DNA of 64,000 nt from Acidaminococcaceae bacterium (GTDB taxonomy: Bacteria; Bacillota; Negativicutes; Acidaminococcales; Acidaminococcaceae): NCBI GenBank assembly GCA_017405945.1, contig JAFQZL010000014.1, positions 1-64,000 on the forward strand, in the 5' to 3' direction. The notes under the pieces were generated by a model. It was not told the DNA's origin, did not search any database, and saw nothing but the letters and a program-made list of their open reading frames with translations. Positions 8,487 through 17,935 of this stretch are shown piece after piece. Within the stretch, counting starts at the first letter, position 1; each line of letters opens with the position of its first letter. Both the position numbers and the translations under genes were made by a program.

Positions 8487-8725
8487 AGAATTTTGCCTGC
8501 ATATATCACATGCTGTCAGGAAAAGACTTCGCAAAACCGTCCACGATTGCTATTCCATGGACTCATGTGCCTGTGGCTTCGAAACTCGGGGCTGCGCCCC
8601 TCAAACAGTCTCGCCATGACGGCACATTTCATCTCATGGAATATCGCAATCGTTCCCGATGTTTTGCTCATGTCTTTCCCTGCAGCAAGATATATAGCAC
8701 GTTCATTTTTCTTACAGTAAACAAC
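8487..8725. other. Non-coding stretch after thrS, mostly a long palindrome
   Basis: No gene is supported here. Short open frames cross the region on both strands, but none has a family signature or a ribosome site. Most of the stretch is the imperfect inverted repeat listed separately (8500-8697). Confidence 0.6.
8500..8697. repeat. Imperfect ~200-bp palindrome, MITE-like
   Basis: Left-arm blocks pair in order with right-arm blocks. ATATAT 8501 pairs with ATATAT 8690. TGCT 8511 pairs with AGCA 8683. GGAAAAGAC 8519 pairs with GTCTTTCCC 8672. GCAAAAC 8531 pairs with GTTTTGC 8661. CGATTGC-TATTCCATG 8544 pairs with CATGGAATA-TC-GCAATCG 8635. ATGTGCC 8565 pairs with GGCACAT 8621. A GC-rich hairpin (GGGGC TGC GCCCC, about 8588-8600) sits near the centre. 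This organisation resembles a miniature inverted-repeat element or a very long RNA hairpin. No transposase is present, and no other copy was seen in the window. Confidence 0.6.
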
Positions 8726-8776
8726 AAAACGGCGAAACGCTCTGAACCATTCAGAAACGTTCCGCCGTTTTTGTTT
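8726..8776 (+). terminator. Terminator between thrS and the convergent sensor gene
   Basis: A long stem (AAAACGGCG...CGCCGTTTT, with an inner TCTGA/TCAGA pair) is followed by TTTTTGTTT on the plus strand. On the minus strand it is also followed by a T-rich run, so it may work in both directions. Confidence 0.85.
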
Positions 8777-8845
8777 CCGGTGTGCAGGCAGCACACCATG
8801 TAGTGATCAGGATACCGTTCGCTTTTGGAAATACTTACAGGAAGA

Positions 8846-11800
8846 TTACTCTTCGTCAAAATCTACATCACGGTCTGCATCAGCCACAAACCCGCCTTCC
8901 AGTATTTTCACCATGTCCGCAGCATATTGCGGATCAAGCTGTGTGCCGGCACACCGTTTCAGTTCCGCAATTACGGTACTCATATCTATACTATCCTTAT
9001 ACGTACGCTTGGAATTCATGGCATCCACCACATCTCCGACAGCAATCATCCGTCCATAGGTTGGTATCTTGTCACCGTTCAGATGATCCGGATAGCCCTT
9101 GCCGTCATACCGCTCATGATGATAATGAGCGCCGTCTGCCAGTCTCTGATTCTTCATTTCCGCCAAAATCTCTGCACCGCGGCTGGTGTGACTCTTTATG
9201 GTGGCATATTCCTCATCCGTAAGCTTGGTTTTTCCTTTCAGAATACTGTCCGGAATCGCTATCTTGCCGATGTCATGGAGCAGACCCGCATAGTAAAGCT
9301 CCCGCTGTTCTTCCGGATTCAGCCCTTCCATCCTGCCGATTTCCAGTGCGTACTGCGCCACCCGGCGGGAATGACCGTTGGTATATTCGTCTTTGGCGTC
9401 GATGGTATTGGAGATCGTAAGAATGGTCCGCTCCGTAAACTCTTCTTCCATCTTCCGCTTTGCTTCAGCTTCCCTCAGTTTCTTTGCCTCACGCCTCTGC
9501 ATGACCAGGTAAACAGCGCCGCCTGCCAAGCCCAATGCCAAGATCGCAGCTATGATCTGGGCCCAGGTTTGTTCTGAAAGTTTCTTCTTTTTATGAAGCT
9601 TGATCGTTGCTTCGTGCCGCAGATCCCGATTGTTCTTGCTCTGGGAAATTACATGAAACGTATAATCACCGCCAGGGAGCGTGGAATAACGGGTAATGTG
9701 AGAATTCCCCCCCTCATTCAGGATAGGCTTTTTGTTATACCCTTCCAGGTAATAGTACATTTCAGACGGAGAACTTGTAAATGAAAGTATACTGAACTTG
9801 ATATCCAGCTGGGCAAAATCCTGGGGAATCTCGACGTCTGCGTTGGTAGGATAATAGACAGCGCTGCCGTCAGGCCTATGGATCTGTATGCTGTCAATCA
9901 CGGCATACGGGACCATATAATTTCTTCTCATGAAATTAAGGTCCAGCGCCAGCACATTGCGGGAACAGGCAAGATACACCTTCCTCTCCTCCGGAGAGTA
10001 GTAATGGCACGCATTGACAGTGAGAGTAGAGTTCAGTGTATTGTCGTACCGGGTGGACCGGTATGATTTCATCCGTTCCGTCTTTTCCACTTTGGGATCC
10101 AGCAATTCCGCGATGTCCATGCTTTGAATCATCTGGGAGGAGAAAAGAGACAGCCTGTCACCGTCAGGCACAACTTTAAACAGGTTTAAGGAATTCAGCT
10201 TGCCGGTATTGATTTTTACCGCGTCCTCATCCTGCATGAAGAATACGTAGTTTCCGTTACTGATCCACATGCCGTTGCGTTTCTGATCCCATTCCATGGA
10301 AAGGATAACGCCCAGGTTATCGCCGTTCTTAGCCAGACGCAATGCCTTGATTGTACCATCCGGCCTGATCTTATAAATGCCGTCCCCGTCACTGCCGGCG
10401 TAAAGATTGCCCGCCGGATCTTCACACAGGCACAGGATGACGCCGTTGGTCACAACATGGTGAGTCGAGCGTGAGTAGACCTTATAAATTTCGTTATCAC
10501 GCATGATAACCAATCCGTTACCTGTTCCCACGGCCACATCACCGTTGCGGCAGGCCAGCAACGATCGTACTTTAATGGAGGGCAGGCCGTTCTTGTCCGT
10601 CCAGTTTTGCCAGTTTCCGTCTTTATAACGGATAAGGCCATATTTGTTATATGCAGCGATCCACAGGTTATCCTGTTTATCTTTCGCAAAGTAGCGGATA
10701 CGGATGCCCTTCAGCAACTCGGTCAGCGGATTGGATATCAGCTTCTGCTGGCTGTCCATAACATACAGCCCATTATCCGCTCCCATATAGAGGTCACCGT
10801 GGAATTTGACGACCGCGTTATACACGTCTTCCGGCGCCATGGCAATGCCGGATACATCCGTAAAACGGCTGCGGGCAATGTTCAGCACACCGACACGGGA
10901 AGATGCCAGCCAGAAATTACCGTGATAGTCCTCTGTAATTCTTTCAACAGAAGAACTAAACAGACCACCTTCCGCTTCATGGAACTGCATATTCTTATCA
11001 AAGAAACCGAATCCGTTATTTGCGCAGACCATCAGTTTCATTTCATGATCCATGTACAGGGAATTGTGATTTTCAATACCTTCGGTAGGGAACTCCGTGT
11101 ATTTCAGGTTTTCCGGCGAAAATCCCGATCCGACACGACTGTCAATCCGAATCACTGCCTTGCCTGAAGTTCCCAGGAACACGGTACCGCTGCTATCACA
11201 GAGTATACACTTGGGAGACTGACCCTTAAACGTATTTCCGGGAAAGTATGCCACGATTTTCGTGCCTTCCAGCAAAAAGACATTGCCATCATAGGTAACG
11301 CCCCAGATCCTGCCGTCAAGATCCGATGCCAGGGAAACTGCCATGTGATTTTTCAGGTGGGGGTCGTCAATCCAGGATAATGGTTCTTTCTGCCTTTCAT
11401 CGTAAACGGCAACGCCTTCCGCGGCAGCGATAAAAATCCGGCCTTCTTTATCTTCCGCCATAGAACGCTGACCGGTAGCATGGATACTGTCGGTCCGACG
11501 GATAAGGCCGTTTTCGTAACAATAGGCGCCATCGCCGGCGGTACCGATCCATAAACGGTGTTTCGAATCCTGATACAGACAGCGGACACGTCTGATAGCA
11601 TAATCGTCCACGTCTTTCATTTCCTGAAAGACCTGACCGTTAAAGCGCATCAGACCGGAATAGCTGCCAATCCACAAATAACCGTCTCTGGTCTGGAGGA
11701 TCGTATTTGCTTCATCCGACAGCATCCCATTGGAAGAGTTGTACAGAGTCTGCTTGTAGGACGCGAATATGGATCGTTGACTTTCCGCACCCAACACTTT

Positions 11801-11872
11801 CCCTGCAATACAAAAACTCAGCAGAAAGCAGCATAGTACCATAATCCTGTAAGACAACTTAGAACGATTCAT
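8846..11872 (-). CDS. Two-component-type beta-propeller sensor with HD-GYP output (copy A)
   Basis: A 1008-residue membrane sensor. It has a signal peptide or anchor (about 7-27), then a large periplasmic region of Reg_prop repeats recognisable by repeated 'DGYLWIGSYSGL' and 'RLWIGTAGDG' type blades. A Y_Y_Y-like domain precedes one transmembrane helix (about 768-788). The C-terminal HD-GYP domain has HDIGK at about 866 and HHERYDGKGYP at about 918-928. HD-GYP domains hydrolyse cyclic di-GMP, so the protein probably couples an envelope or nutrient signal to c-di-GMP breakdown. The start at 11872 (AGGAAGG, 6 nt spacing) aligns with the paralogue next door. A longer frame to 11974 has no support. 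Confidence 0.9.
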   Translation of the reverse strand: MNRSKLSYRIMVLCCFLLSFCIAGKVLGAESQRSIFASYKQTLYNSSNGMLSDEANTILQTRDGYLWIGSYSGLMRFNGQVFQEMKDVDDYAIRRVRCLYQDSKHRLWIGTAGDGAYCYENGLIRRTDSIHATGQRSMAEDKEGRIFIAAAEGVAVYDERQKEPLSWIDDPHLKNHMAVSLASDLDGRIWGVTYDGNVFLLEGTKIVAYFPGNTFKGQSPKCILCDSSGTVFLGTSGKAVIRIDSRVGSGFSPENLKYTEFPTEGIENHNSLYMDHEMKLMVCANNGFGFFDKNMQFHEAEGGLFSSSVERITEDYHGNFWLASSRVGVLNIARSRFTDVSGIAMAPEDVYNAVVKFHGDLYMGADNGLYVMDSQQKLISNPLTELLKGIRIRYFAKDKQDNLWIAAYNKYGLIRYKDGNWQNWTDKNGLPSIKVRSLLACRNGDVAVGTGNGLVIMRDNEIYKVYSRSTHHVVTNGVILCLCEDPAGNLYAGSDGDGIYKIRPDGTIKALRLAKNGDNLGVILSMEWDQKRNGMWISNGNYVFFMQDEDAVKINTGKLNSLNLFKVVPDGDRLSLFSSQMIQSMDIAELLDPKVEKTERMKSYRSTRYDNTLNSTLTVNACHYYSPEERKVYLACSRNVLALDLNFMRRNYMVPYAVIDSIQIHRPDGSAVYYPTNADVEIPQDFAQLDIKFSILSFTSSPSEMYYYLEGYNKKPILNEGGNSHITRYSTLPGGDYTFHVISQSKNNRDLRHEATIKLHKKKKLSEQTWAQIIAAILALGLAGGAVYLVMQRREAKKLREAEAKRKMEEEFTERTILTISNTIDAKDEYTNGHSRRVAQYALEIGRMEGLNPEEQRELYYAGLLHDIGKIAIPDSILKGKTKLTDEEYATIKSHTSRGAEILAEMKNQRLADGAHYHHERYDGKGYPDHLNGDKIPTYGRMIAVGDVVDAMNSKRTYKDSIDMSTVIAELKRCAGTQLDPQYAADMVKILEGGFVADADRDVDFDEE

Positions 11873-11989
11873 CATTATCCTTCCTCTGCAGACAACAAAA
11901 ATTAAAATCTTTTTATATGCATTTTCCAAACTATATATATCCCGGGCGCCGTCACTTTTAATGACTTCTGCCACTTATAATACTATTAT

Positions 11990-12053
11990 AATGCCATTTC
12001 CGTAAATCATTCTTCCGTTGTAATGGCATTTTCGTAAATCATTCTTCCGTATC
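11990..12053. repeat. 32-bp tandem duplication across a gene end
   Basis: Two units (11990-12021 and 12022-12053) match at 27 of the first 29 positions. The second unit includes the last codons and stop of the downstream paralogue (stop at 12039). The first lies in the spacer and repeats that gene end. AATGCCATT in one unit and AATGGCATT in the other also form an inverted repeat. Confidence 0.8.
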
Positions 12054-15000
12054 AAAAACAGTCGCACGGTTCTCATCTGCCACAAATCCGCTATCCAGTA
12101 CATAAATCATATCCGCCGCATATTGCGGATCCAGCTGGGTCCCCGCACAACGTTTCAGTTCTGCAATAACAACATCCATAGTGATGCCAGCTTTGTATAC
12201 CCGCTTGGAATACATAGCATCAACTACGTCGGCAACCGCAATCATACGTCCATATGCGGGAATCGCTTCGCCGACCAGTTGTTCCGGATAGCCCTTGCCA
12301 TCATACCGTTCATGATGGTAATGGGCTCCGTCCGCCAATCGCTGGTTCTTTATCTGGTTCAGGATGTTTGCACCCCTGCTGGTATGGCTTTTTATGATGC
12401 CATATTCTTCGTCCGTCAGCTTGCTGGGCTTGTTTAAAATATTATCGGGGATGGCAATCTTGCCGATGTCATGCAGCAGAGCCGCATAATACAGCTCCCT
12501 CAGCTCATCCGTTGAAAGTTTTTCCATTTTCCCGATTTCTACCGTATACTGCGCTACCCTGCGGGAATGGCCGTTCGTAGATCTGTCCTTCGCGTCAATG
12601 GTGTTTGAAATTGTCAGGATAGTACGCTCCGTAAATTCTTCTTCCAGCCTGCGTTTGGCTTCAGCCGCTTCGGCCCTTTCCTGTTCAGCCTTTGCGTGTT
12701 TGGCCTCTAACTCGGCAATATGATTTGCGGTTTCCGCTTCCTTTTTCGCCTCTGCCAGTTTCTTCTCATTTCTCTTTTTTGTAAATAAATACGTTAAATA
12801 AATCAGAATCCCGCCGCCTACCAGAACGAACAGAATCCGTGCCCATGTTTCCTCCGCCAGGGTTTTGGGTTTCCTAAATGCTGCGGACATTTCGTTTTGA
12901 TACGAATTGTCGCGGTTTCTGGCCAGCACATGGAAAACATATTTTCCGCCCGGTAACGTAGAATAATGCATTTCATGGTTCTGTTTGCCTTCCACATGTA
13001 TCGGCTTCGTATCATACCCTTCCAGGTAGTAATACAGGTCGCTGTTAGAACTGGCAAAAGACAGGATGCCGAAAGCAATATCCAGCTGACTGAAATCCTG
13101 AGGGATAATAATTTCCTGATTATAGGATAAGTTGGAAACCGAACCGTCCGGCATCCGGATCTGGATACTGTCAATCATCGCCCGGGGCTGGACGGCGCCC
13201 TCCCAATTCTTCAGTTCATCCAGAGTCAACACATTCCGGGAGCAGGCCAGGTACAGTTTCTGTTCTTCCGGTGCATAGAAGTGGCAGGCACCCATTGTCA
13301 AGGAAGAATCCAACGTATTTTCATATGAAATGGAACGATAGGATTTCATCTTCTCGTTCTTTTCCACCCTGGGGTCCAGAAGTTCTGCCACATCTACGCT
13401 CTGGGCAATCTGTGAAGATAACAGGTATAGCTTTTCTTCCATCAGATAATCCGCAGAAGGGGTCGCTTCCAAAAGATTGCTGACATTTAGTGTGCCGGTA
13501 TCAACTTTACGTATGGCTTCATCACGCATAAGATAAATGCCCCGGCCGTTGTTGATCCATATCCCGTTCTGCCGTGTATCCCATTTCATGGAAATGACGG
13601 AGCCCAATCTGTGCCCATCGTCGGCCATGGGAATCGCCTGTATGGTATTATCCTTTTCAAGCTTATAGATGCCGTCGCCGTCGCTGCCGATAAACAGATT
13701 GCCCTGAGGATCTTCGCACAGGGACAGAATCACGCCGTTTTCAATTGCGCTGGTATCCCGGTCGTAAATCCGGTGTATTGCATTATTACGCATAATGACA
13801 AGACCATCGCCGGTTCCCACCGCAATATCCCCGTTCTTGCGCACCAGCAGTGTGCGGATCATGTTGGTAGGCATGCCTTCCGCAACGCCCCACTTCTGCC
13901 ACTGCCCGTTTTTGTAACGTAACAATCCGAATTTGCGATAGGTTGCTATCCACAGATTATGATCTGCATCTTCCGCAAAATAACGCACCCGGGTACCCCG
14001 CAGCAATCTTGTCAGAGGATTACGTATCACATTATAACTGCTGTCAAGGATATGAAGACCGTTATCAGCTCCCAGATACAGGTCTCCCTGATATTTGATC
14101 ACTGCGTTATACGTAACCTCCGGCAGCATCGCCATGGCAGAAATATCCGTAAACCGTGTTCTGGCAATGTGCAATGCGCCGCTGTTAGAAGAAACCAGCC
14201 AGTAGCCTCCGTAATTATCCTGCATGATCTGCTCGACAGAAGATTCGAACAGACCTCCCTCCACTTTATGGAAGACCATGTCCCGATCAAAGAATCCCAG
14301 GCCGTTGCGGGCGCAGACCAGCAGACGTCCGGCCTGGTCCTGATACAGGCAGCGATGATCTTCAATTTCCCCCGTAGTGAACGTTTTTATCCGTAAATCT
14401 TCCCCGTCAGTGTACTGATTTACATAGGTATCCAGACGAAGAATGACATTGCCTGCCGTTGTCAGATATACAATACCATCCTTGTCACAAAATACACGTT
14501 TGGGATCGAAGCCGTTGAAAAAACGTTTGTCAAAATACGCGATTACCTGTTGATCATCCAACAGGAACACATCACCGTCATAGGTTACGCCCCATATCCT
14601 GCCGATGTCTTCTGTTGCCAGAGATACAACCATATGATGCTGCAGCCGCGGATCTTCAATCCAGTGCTGGGCAATCCTGGCCTTTTCATTATACACGGCC
14701 ACCCCGTTGGCAGCAGCAATATAGATTTTTCCAGCCCGATCCTCAACGATTGCCTTCTGGTTGGTGGCAGATATTTCTTCTTTTTTGCTGATAAGCCCGT
14801 TTTCGCAACAGTACAGATTCTCGTCCGCAGTGCCAATCCACAGGCGCTGACGGGAATCCTCAAACAAACAACTCACCCGGACTATCGACTGGTTGTTTTC
14901 GTCCTTCATTTGCTGGAATACCTGACCATTATAACGCATCAGCCCGGCATAACTGCCTATCCACAAATACCCGTCATGACTTTGGGCTATTGCGTTCGCC

Positions 15001-15161
15001 TCATCGGACAGCAAACCATTTCCGCTGTGAAACAACGTCTCTTTATAAGACGCAAACAGAGATCTGTGATGTTCCGCTTCCGCAATAACAGGAAACAGGC
15101 AAACAGAGAGCATGAGAGAAACGAAAACAATTATCCGATACAACATGCTGCGCCGAGACAT
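12039..15161 (-). CDS. Two-component-type beta-propeller sensor with HD-GYP output (copy B)
   Basis: A 1040-residue paralogue of the preceding sensor with the same order: signal peptide (about 8-28), Reg_prop blades across the periplasmic part, a Y_Y_Y-like domain, one transmembrane helix (about 766-786) and HD-GYP. HDIGK is at about 897 and HHERYDGKGYP at about 949-959. It differs by a longer charged coiled-coil linker (about 795-850, rich in A, E and K) between membrane and output domain. Role inferred: signal-controlled c-di-GMP hydrolysis. The ATG at 15161 follows GAGAGGGGG, but those Gs can pair with CCCC just before the start codon (GGGG ATA CCCC), so translation may be restrained. It is upstream of and co-directional with copy A. 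Confidence 0.9.
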   Translation of the reverse strand: MSRRSMLYRIIVFVSLMLSVCLFPVIAEAEHHRSLFASYKETLFHSGNGLLSDEANAIAQSHDGYLWIGSYAGLMRYNGQVFQQMKDENNQSIVRVSCLFEDSRQRLWIGTADENLYCCENGLISKKEEISATNQKAIVEDRAGKIYIAAANGVAVYNEKARIAQHWIEDPRLQHHMVVSLATEDIGRIWGVTYDGDVFLLDDQQVIAYFDKRFFNGFDPKRVFCDKDGIVYLTTAGNVILRLDTYVNQYTDGEDLRIKTFTTGEIEDHRCLYQDQAGRLLVCARNGLGFFDRDMVFHKVEGGLFESSVEQIMQDNYGGYWLVSSNSGALHIARTRFTDISAMAMLPEVTYNAVIKYQGDLYLGADNGLHILDSSYNVIRNPLTRLLRGTRVRYFAEDADHNLWIATYRKFGLLRYKNGQWQKWGVAEGMPTNMIRTLLVRKNGDIAVGTGDGLVIMRNNAIHRIYDRDTSAIENGVILSLCEDPQGNLFIGSDGDGIYKLEKDNTIQAIPMADDGHRLGSVISMKWDTRQNGIWINNGRGIYLMRDEAIRKVDTGTLNVSNLLEATPSADYLMEEKLYLLSSQIAQSVDVAELLDPRVEKNEKMKSYRSISYENTLDSSLTMGACHFYAPEEQKLYLACSRNVLTLDELKNWEGAVQPRAMIDSIQIRMPDGSVSNLSYNQEIIIPQDFSQLDIAFGILSFASSNSDLYYYLEGYDTKPIHVEGKQNHEMHYSTLPGGKYVFHVLARNRDNSYQNEMSAAFRKPKTLAEETWARILFVLVGGGILIYLTYLFTKKRNEKKLAEAKKEAETANHIAELEAKHAKAEQERAEAAEAKRRLEEEFTERTILTISNTIDAKDRSTNGHSRRVAQYTVEIGKMEKLSTDELRELYYAALLHDIGKIAIPDNILNKPSKLTDEEYGIIKSHTSRGANILNQIKNQRLADGAHYHHERYDGKGYPEQLVGEAIPAYGRMIAVADVVDAMYSKRVYKAGITMDVVIAELKRCAGTQLDPQYAADMIYVLDSGFVADENRATVFDTEE

Positions 15162-15264
15162 CGGGGTATCCCCCTCTCAAAATCACAAACTGTTAAACAA
15201 TATAAACATATTATTTATTATTATACTCTAAATCACGGTTTTTTGCCAGTTTCAATAATTTTAT

Positions 15265-15293
15265 TTGGAGCCGCCGTACGGATGTGTTATAAT
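15265..15293 (+). promoter_or_regulatory. Promoter of the exonuclease gene
   Basis: TTGGAG (15265-15270) and TATAAT (15288-15293) with a 17-nt spacer, 35 nt before the start codon. Confidence 0.65.
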
Positions 15294-15327
15294 ATAACGA
15301 ATTCTATTTTATGGTTAGGAAGGGAAT

Positions 15328-16011
15328 ATGAAAGAAGGTACAGTAAACCCAAAACAAAAACAGCCCGCTGTAATGACACCAAGGCAGAAACAGCTTGCTT
15401 TAGCTAAAAAACGTCGCCAAAACTGGCGCAAACAGGTGCAAAACCAGGTGAACAAAAAAGAAATCCCTAATCCGTGCCATTGCGGTTTCGTTGTCTTTGA
15501 CCTGGAAGGGGCCGGCTTTCTGGAAGAAGATATCACAGAAATCGCCGCCATCCGGGTTTCCCCTTCTGGCGAAGTTCAGGAAATCTATCAGCAGCTGGTA
15601 AGGCCTATTACAAAATTAAACCGGCGGGTCGTCGCTATAACGGGCATCACAGAAGATATGCTGGCAGACAAGCCACGATTAGCGGATGTTTTGGACGATT
15701 TTTTTGCATTTGTAGGCGAGAGCATCGTGTTAGGCCATGATATCGGTTACAATGACATTATGAACCTCAACATGGCCTGCCGGCGGTTCCACCGTCAAAA
15801 ACTATTCCTTCCTGAATTCCTGGACACAGAACGTATCGCCAAGCGCATGTTGCCTACGCAAACGGGCGGTAAATTCGGTCTGGACGCACTGATGAAGTTT
15901 TACAATCTTCAGGCAGACGGCGAACACCGGGCGCTGGCCGACTGTTATTCCGCCTGGGCGCTTTACCAGTGCCTGTTAAGGGATTATGAAAATAAAAAAG
16001 AAGAGTTGTAA
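15328..16011 (+). CDS. DnaQ-like 3'-5' exonuclease (DEDDh)
   Basis: A 227-residue protein with a lysine-rich N-terminal tail (1-50) and an exonuclease fold from about 54. The acidic metal-binding residues are visible: Exo I FDLEGAG (D and E), Exo II GHDIGYND, and Exo III HRALADC with the general-base histidine five residues before the aspartate. The family trims DNA or RNA 3' ends, either as polymerase proofreading modules or as stand-alone exonucleases. This one is not fused to a polymerase. The basic tail may help nucleic-acid binding. It has its own promoter and terminator, so it is probably monocistronic. Confidence 0.88.
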   Translation: MKEGTVNPKQKQPAVMTPRQKQLALAKKRRQNWRKQVQNQVNKKEIPNPCHCGFVVFDLEGAGFLEEDITEIAAIRVSPSGEVQEIYQQLVRPITKLNRRVVAITGITEDMLADKPRLADVLDDFFAFVGESIVLGHDIGYNDIMNLNMACRRFHRQKLFLPEFLDTERIAKRMLPTQTGGKFGLDALMKFYNLQADGEHRALADCYSAWALYQCLLRDYENKKEEL

Positions 16012-16047
16012 CAAAACTTTTAACGGTTTTTGTTACAACTCTTTTCG
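16001..16047 (+). terminator. Terminator overlapping the exonuclease stop codon
   Basis: AAGAGTTGTAACAAAA pairs with TTTTTGTTACAACTCTT, and the run CTTTTCGTTT follows. The 5' arm contains the last codons and the TAA stop of the gene. Confidence 0.85.
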
Positions 16048-16115
16048 TTTCATTTGAAATTCATCCTGTCAGGAAAACGCAGAAGGACAATCCGTATTTC
16101 TTTTGTCCGCCCAGA

Positions 16116-17801
16116 TCAAAACGGCTTAAATTTACTCATAACAGCTCTTGCTACGTGATACCCGTCCAGCGCCGCGCTCATAATGCCGCCTGCATAGCCG
16201 CAACCCTCGCCGCAAGGGTAAAGCCCCTCATGAGTCACGCTTTGGAAATCTGCACCGCGCATAATCCGCAACGGGGCGGAAGTACGTGTCTCTACTCCGG
16301 TCAGAACGCCCGACGGCCCGTCAAAGCCCTGAATCCTCCTGCCGAAGTATTGAATCCCCTGTTTTAAAGTGTCTGTTACATAGGCCGGAAGAACCATCTC
16401 CAGAGCACATTCCGTCACACCGGGCCGGTAACTCGGCACCGCTGCGGAAAAAGACTTTTCGGTGTGTCCGTCCGGAATTGCAGCCTTATTTTGCAATGCC
16501 ATTTCTTCCAGGTATTTCTGAGCATCCCGCAATGAAGGACGGGTCCCCTGCAAAAAGCTCTGTACGCTTTGAGCAGGGGCTTTATAGTTCTTACCGCCTG
16601 CCGCAAAGGCCATTTCTTCGTATTTTCTCTGAAACGCTACACCCGCCAGCGGATCTGTCCCAAAATCATCAGGAGTAACATTAACTACCAACGCACTGTT
16701 GGCAATGCCACTGTCCCGCTGATACAGGCTCATGCCATTGACCACTACGCCGCCTTCCCCGGAAGCTGCAGCAACGACCTGCCCGCCCGGGCACATGCAG
16801 AAAGAATAAGCCACACGTTTTTTGTCTTCCGTGTGATAAACCAGCGCATAATCCGCCACACCCAGCCGCGGGTGTCCGGCAAAATCCCCATACTGCGCTT
16901 TATCAATCAACATCTGGGGATGTTCCACGCGCACACCTATGGCGAAAGATTTTGCTTCCATACCAACACCTTTGGCAGACAGTGCCTTATACGTGTCCCT
17001 GGCGCTATGACCGCAGGCCAGAATCACTGTTTCTGCCTGAAGTACCGTCCCGTTATTCAGCAACAGTCCGGTCAGCTGCTCATCTTTTACCAGAAAATCA
17101 ACAGCCTGGGTCTCGCAACGAATCTCGCCGCCACAGCGTTCAATTTCCGCAACTAACCCCTTCACCATTGCCCGCAGCTTATCCGTACCCACATGGGGTT
17201 TATGTTCGGTTAAAATCTCCTGAGGAGCCCCGGCTTTAACAAATGCCTGAAGGATGTCGGTCATCACCGGATCATTGACACGGGTGGTCAGCTTGCCATC
17301 CGAAAAGGTTCCAGCCCCGCCCATACCAAACTGCACATTAGACACCGGATCAAATTTTCCGGTACGCCAGAACCGGTCAACATCCTCCATCCTTTTCTCT
17401 AATTTCCTTCCCCGTTCAAGAACCACTGGCCTGTATCCGTATTTTGCCAGTTCCAAAGCCGCGGTAAGACCGGCCGGGCCCGCGCCGATTATAACGGGGC
17501 GTTCTTTCATGGGCGTTTCCCCCAGTTGAGGGGCTTCCGGCTGTGCAGGAACAAATACGCTGACGCCCGGCTTTTTTAGTATGCTCTGGCACACCGTCTG
17601 GGGCAAATCCACTTCCGCGATTACGTGATATACCAGTCCTATATTATTCTTTCTGCGCGCATCTACTGCGCGGTGCAGCACCTGCAACTTCCGTAATACC
17701 GCCTTTCTTATGCCCAGTTTGTCCGCCACACATTCTTTTAAAGTTTTTTCTTTCAGCAGGCTCATCCGAACATCATTTACCCGCAGCTGCAAAAGCGTCA
17801 T
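16116..17801 (-). CDS. FAD-dependent oxidoreductase, COG2509 type
   Basis: A 561-residue flavoprotein of the large, uncharacterised COG2509 family. An N-terminal domain of about 90 residues precedes the dinucleotide-binding motif IIGAGPAGLTAALELA (about 104-119) and an ERGRK acidic end. FGMGGAGTFSDGKLTTR follows, as is typical of the family. SFCMCPGGQVVAAASGEGGVV (part at about 335-350) and a C-terminal GEGCGYAGGIMSAALDG motif complete the FAD site. The substrate is unknown. I start at 17801 because AGGAGAAGG lies 6 nt upstream. The frame extends eight codons further (17825), but that start lacks a site. The gene follows cdaR in the same direction but behind a terminator. Confidence 0.88.
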   Translation of the reverse strand: MTLLQLRVNDVRMSLLKEKTLKECVADKLGIRKAVLRKLQVLHRAVDARRKNNIGLVYHVIAEVDLPQTVCQSILKKPGVSVFVPAQPEAPQLGETPMKERPVIIGAGPAGLTAALELAKYGYRPVVLERGRKLEKRMEDVDRFWRTGKFDPVSNVQFGMGGAGTFSDGKLTTRVNDPVMTDILQAFVKAGAPQEILTEHKPHVGTDKLRAMVKGLVAEIERCGGEIRCETQAVDFLVKDEQLTGLLLNNGTVLQAETVILACGHSARDTYKALSAKGVGMEAKSFAIGVRVEHPQMLIDKAQYGDFAGHPRLGVADYALVYHTEDKKRVAYSFCMCPGGQVVAAASGEGGVVVNGMSLYQRDSGIANSALVVNVTPDDFGTDPLAGVAFQRKYEEMAFAAGGKNYKAPAQSVQSFLQGTRPSLRDAQKYLEEMALQNKAAIPDGHTEKSFSAAVPSYRPGVTECALEMVLPAYVTDTLKQGIQYFGRRIQGFDGPSGVLTGVETRTSAPLRIMRGADFQSVTHEGLYPCGEGCGYAGGIMSAALDGYHVARAVMSKFKPF

Positions 17802-17848
17802 CGTTTTCCTTCTCCTGTCTGCCATTTAAAAACTTGAATTGTTTCAAG

Positions 17849-17928
17849 AATAATAAAAGGAAAGAGCTTTCCTCCACGCCTGTCCCGCCGGCAACGAATT
17901 AGTCTTCCTCTGCTCTTTCCTTATTATT
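17849..17928 (-). terminator. Terminator after cdaA-cdaR
   Basis: A long stem of AATAATAAGGAAAGAGC type with its complement encloses a ~45-nt loop and ends in TTTTATTATT on the minus strand. It starts a few bases beyond the cdaR stop. Confidence 0.75.
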
Positions 17929-17935
17929 TCAACAG

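Noticed and set aside
6684..8534. 616-residue frame antisense to thrS
   Set aside because: It lies entirely opposite a certain gene and has a composition like other antisense shadows; no family motif.
8516..8794. Open frames of 92-97 residues after thrS
   Set aside because: They run through the long palindrome and a terminator, without ribosome sites or family patterns.
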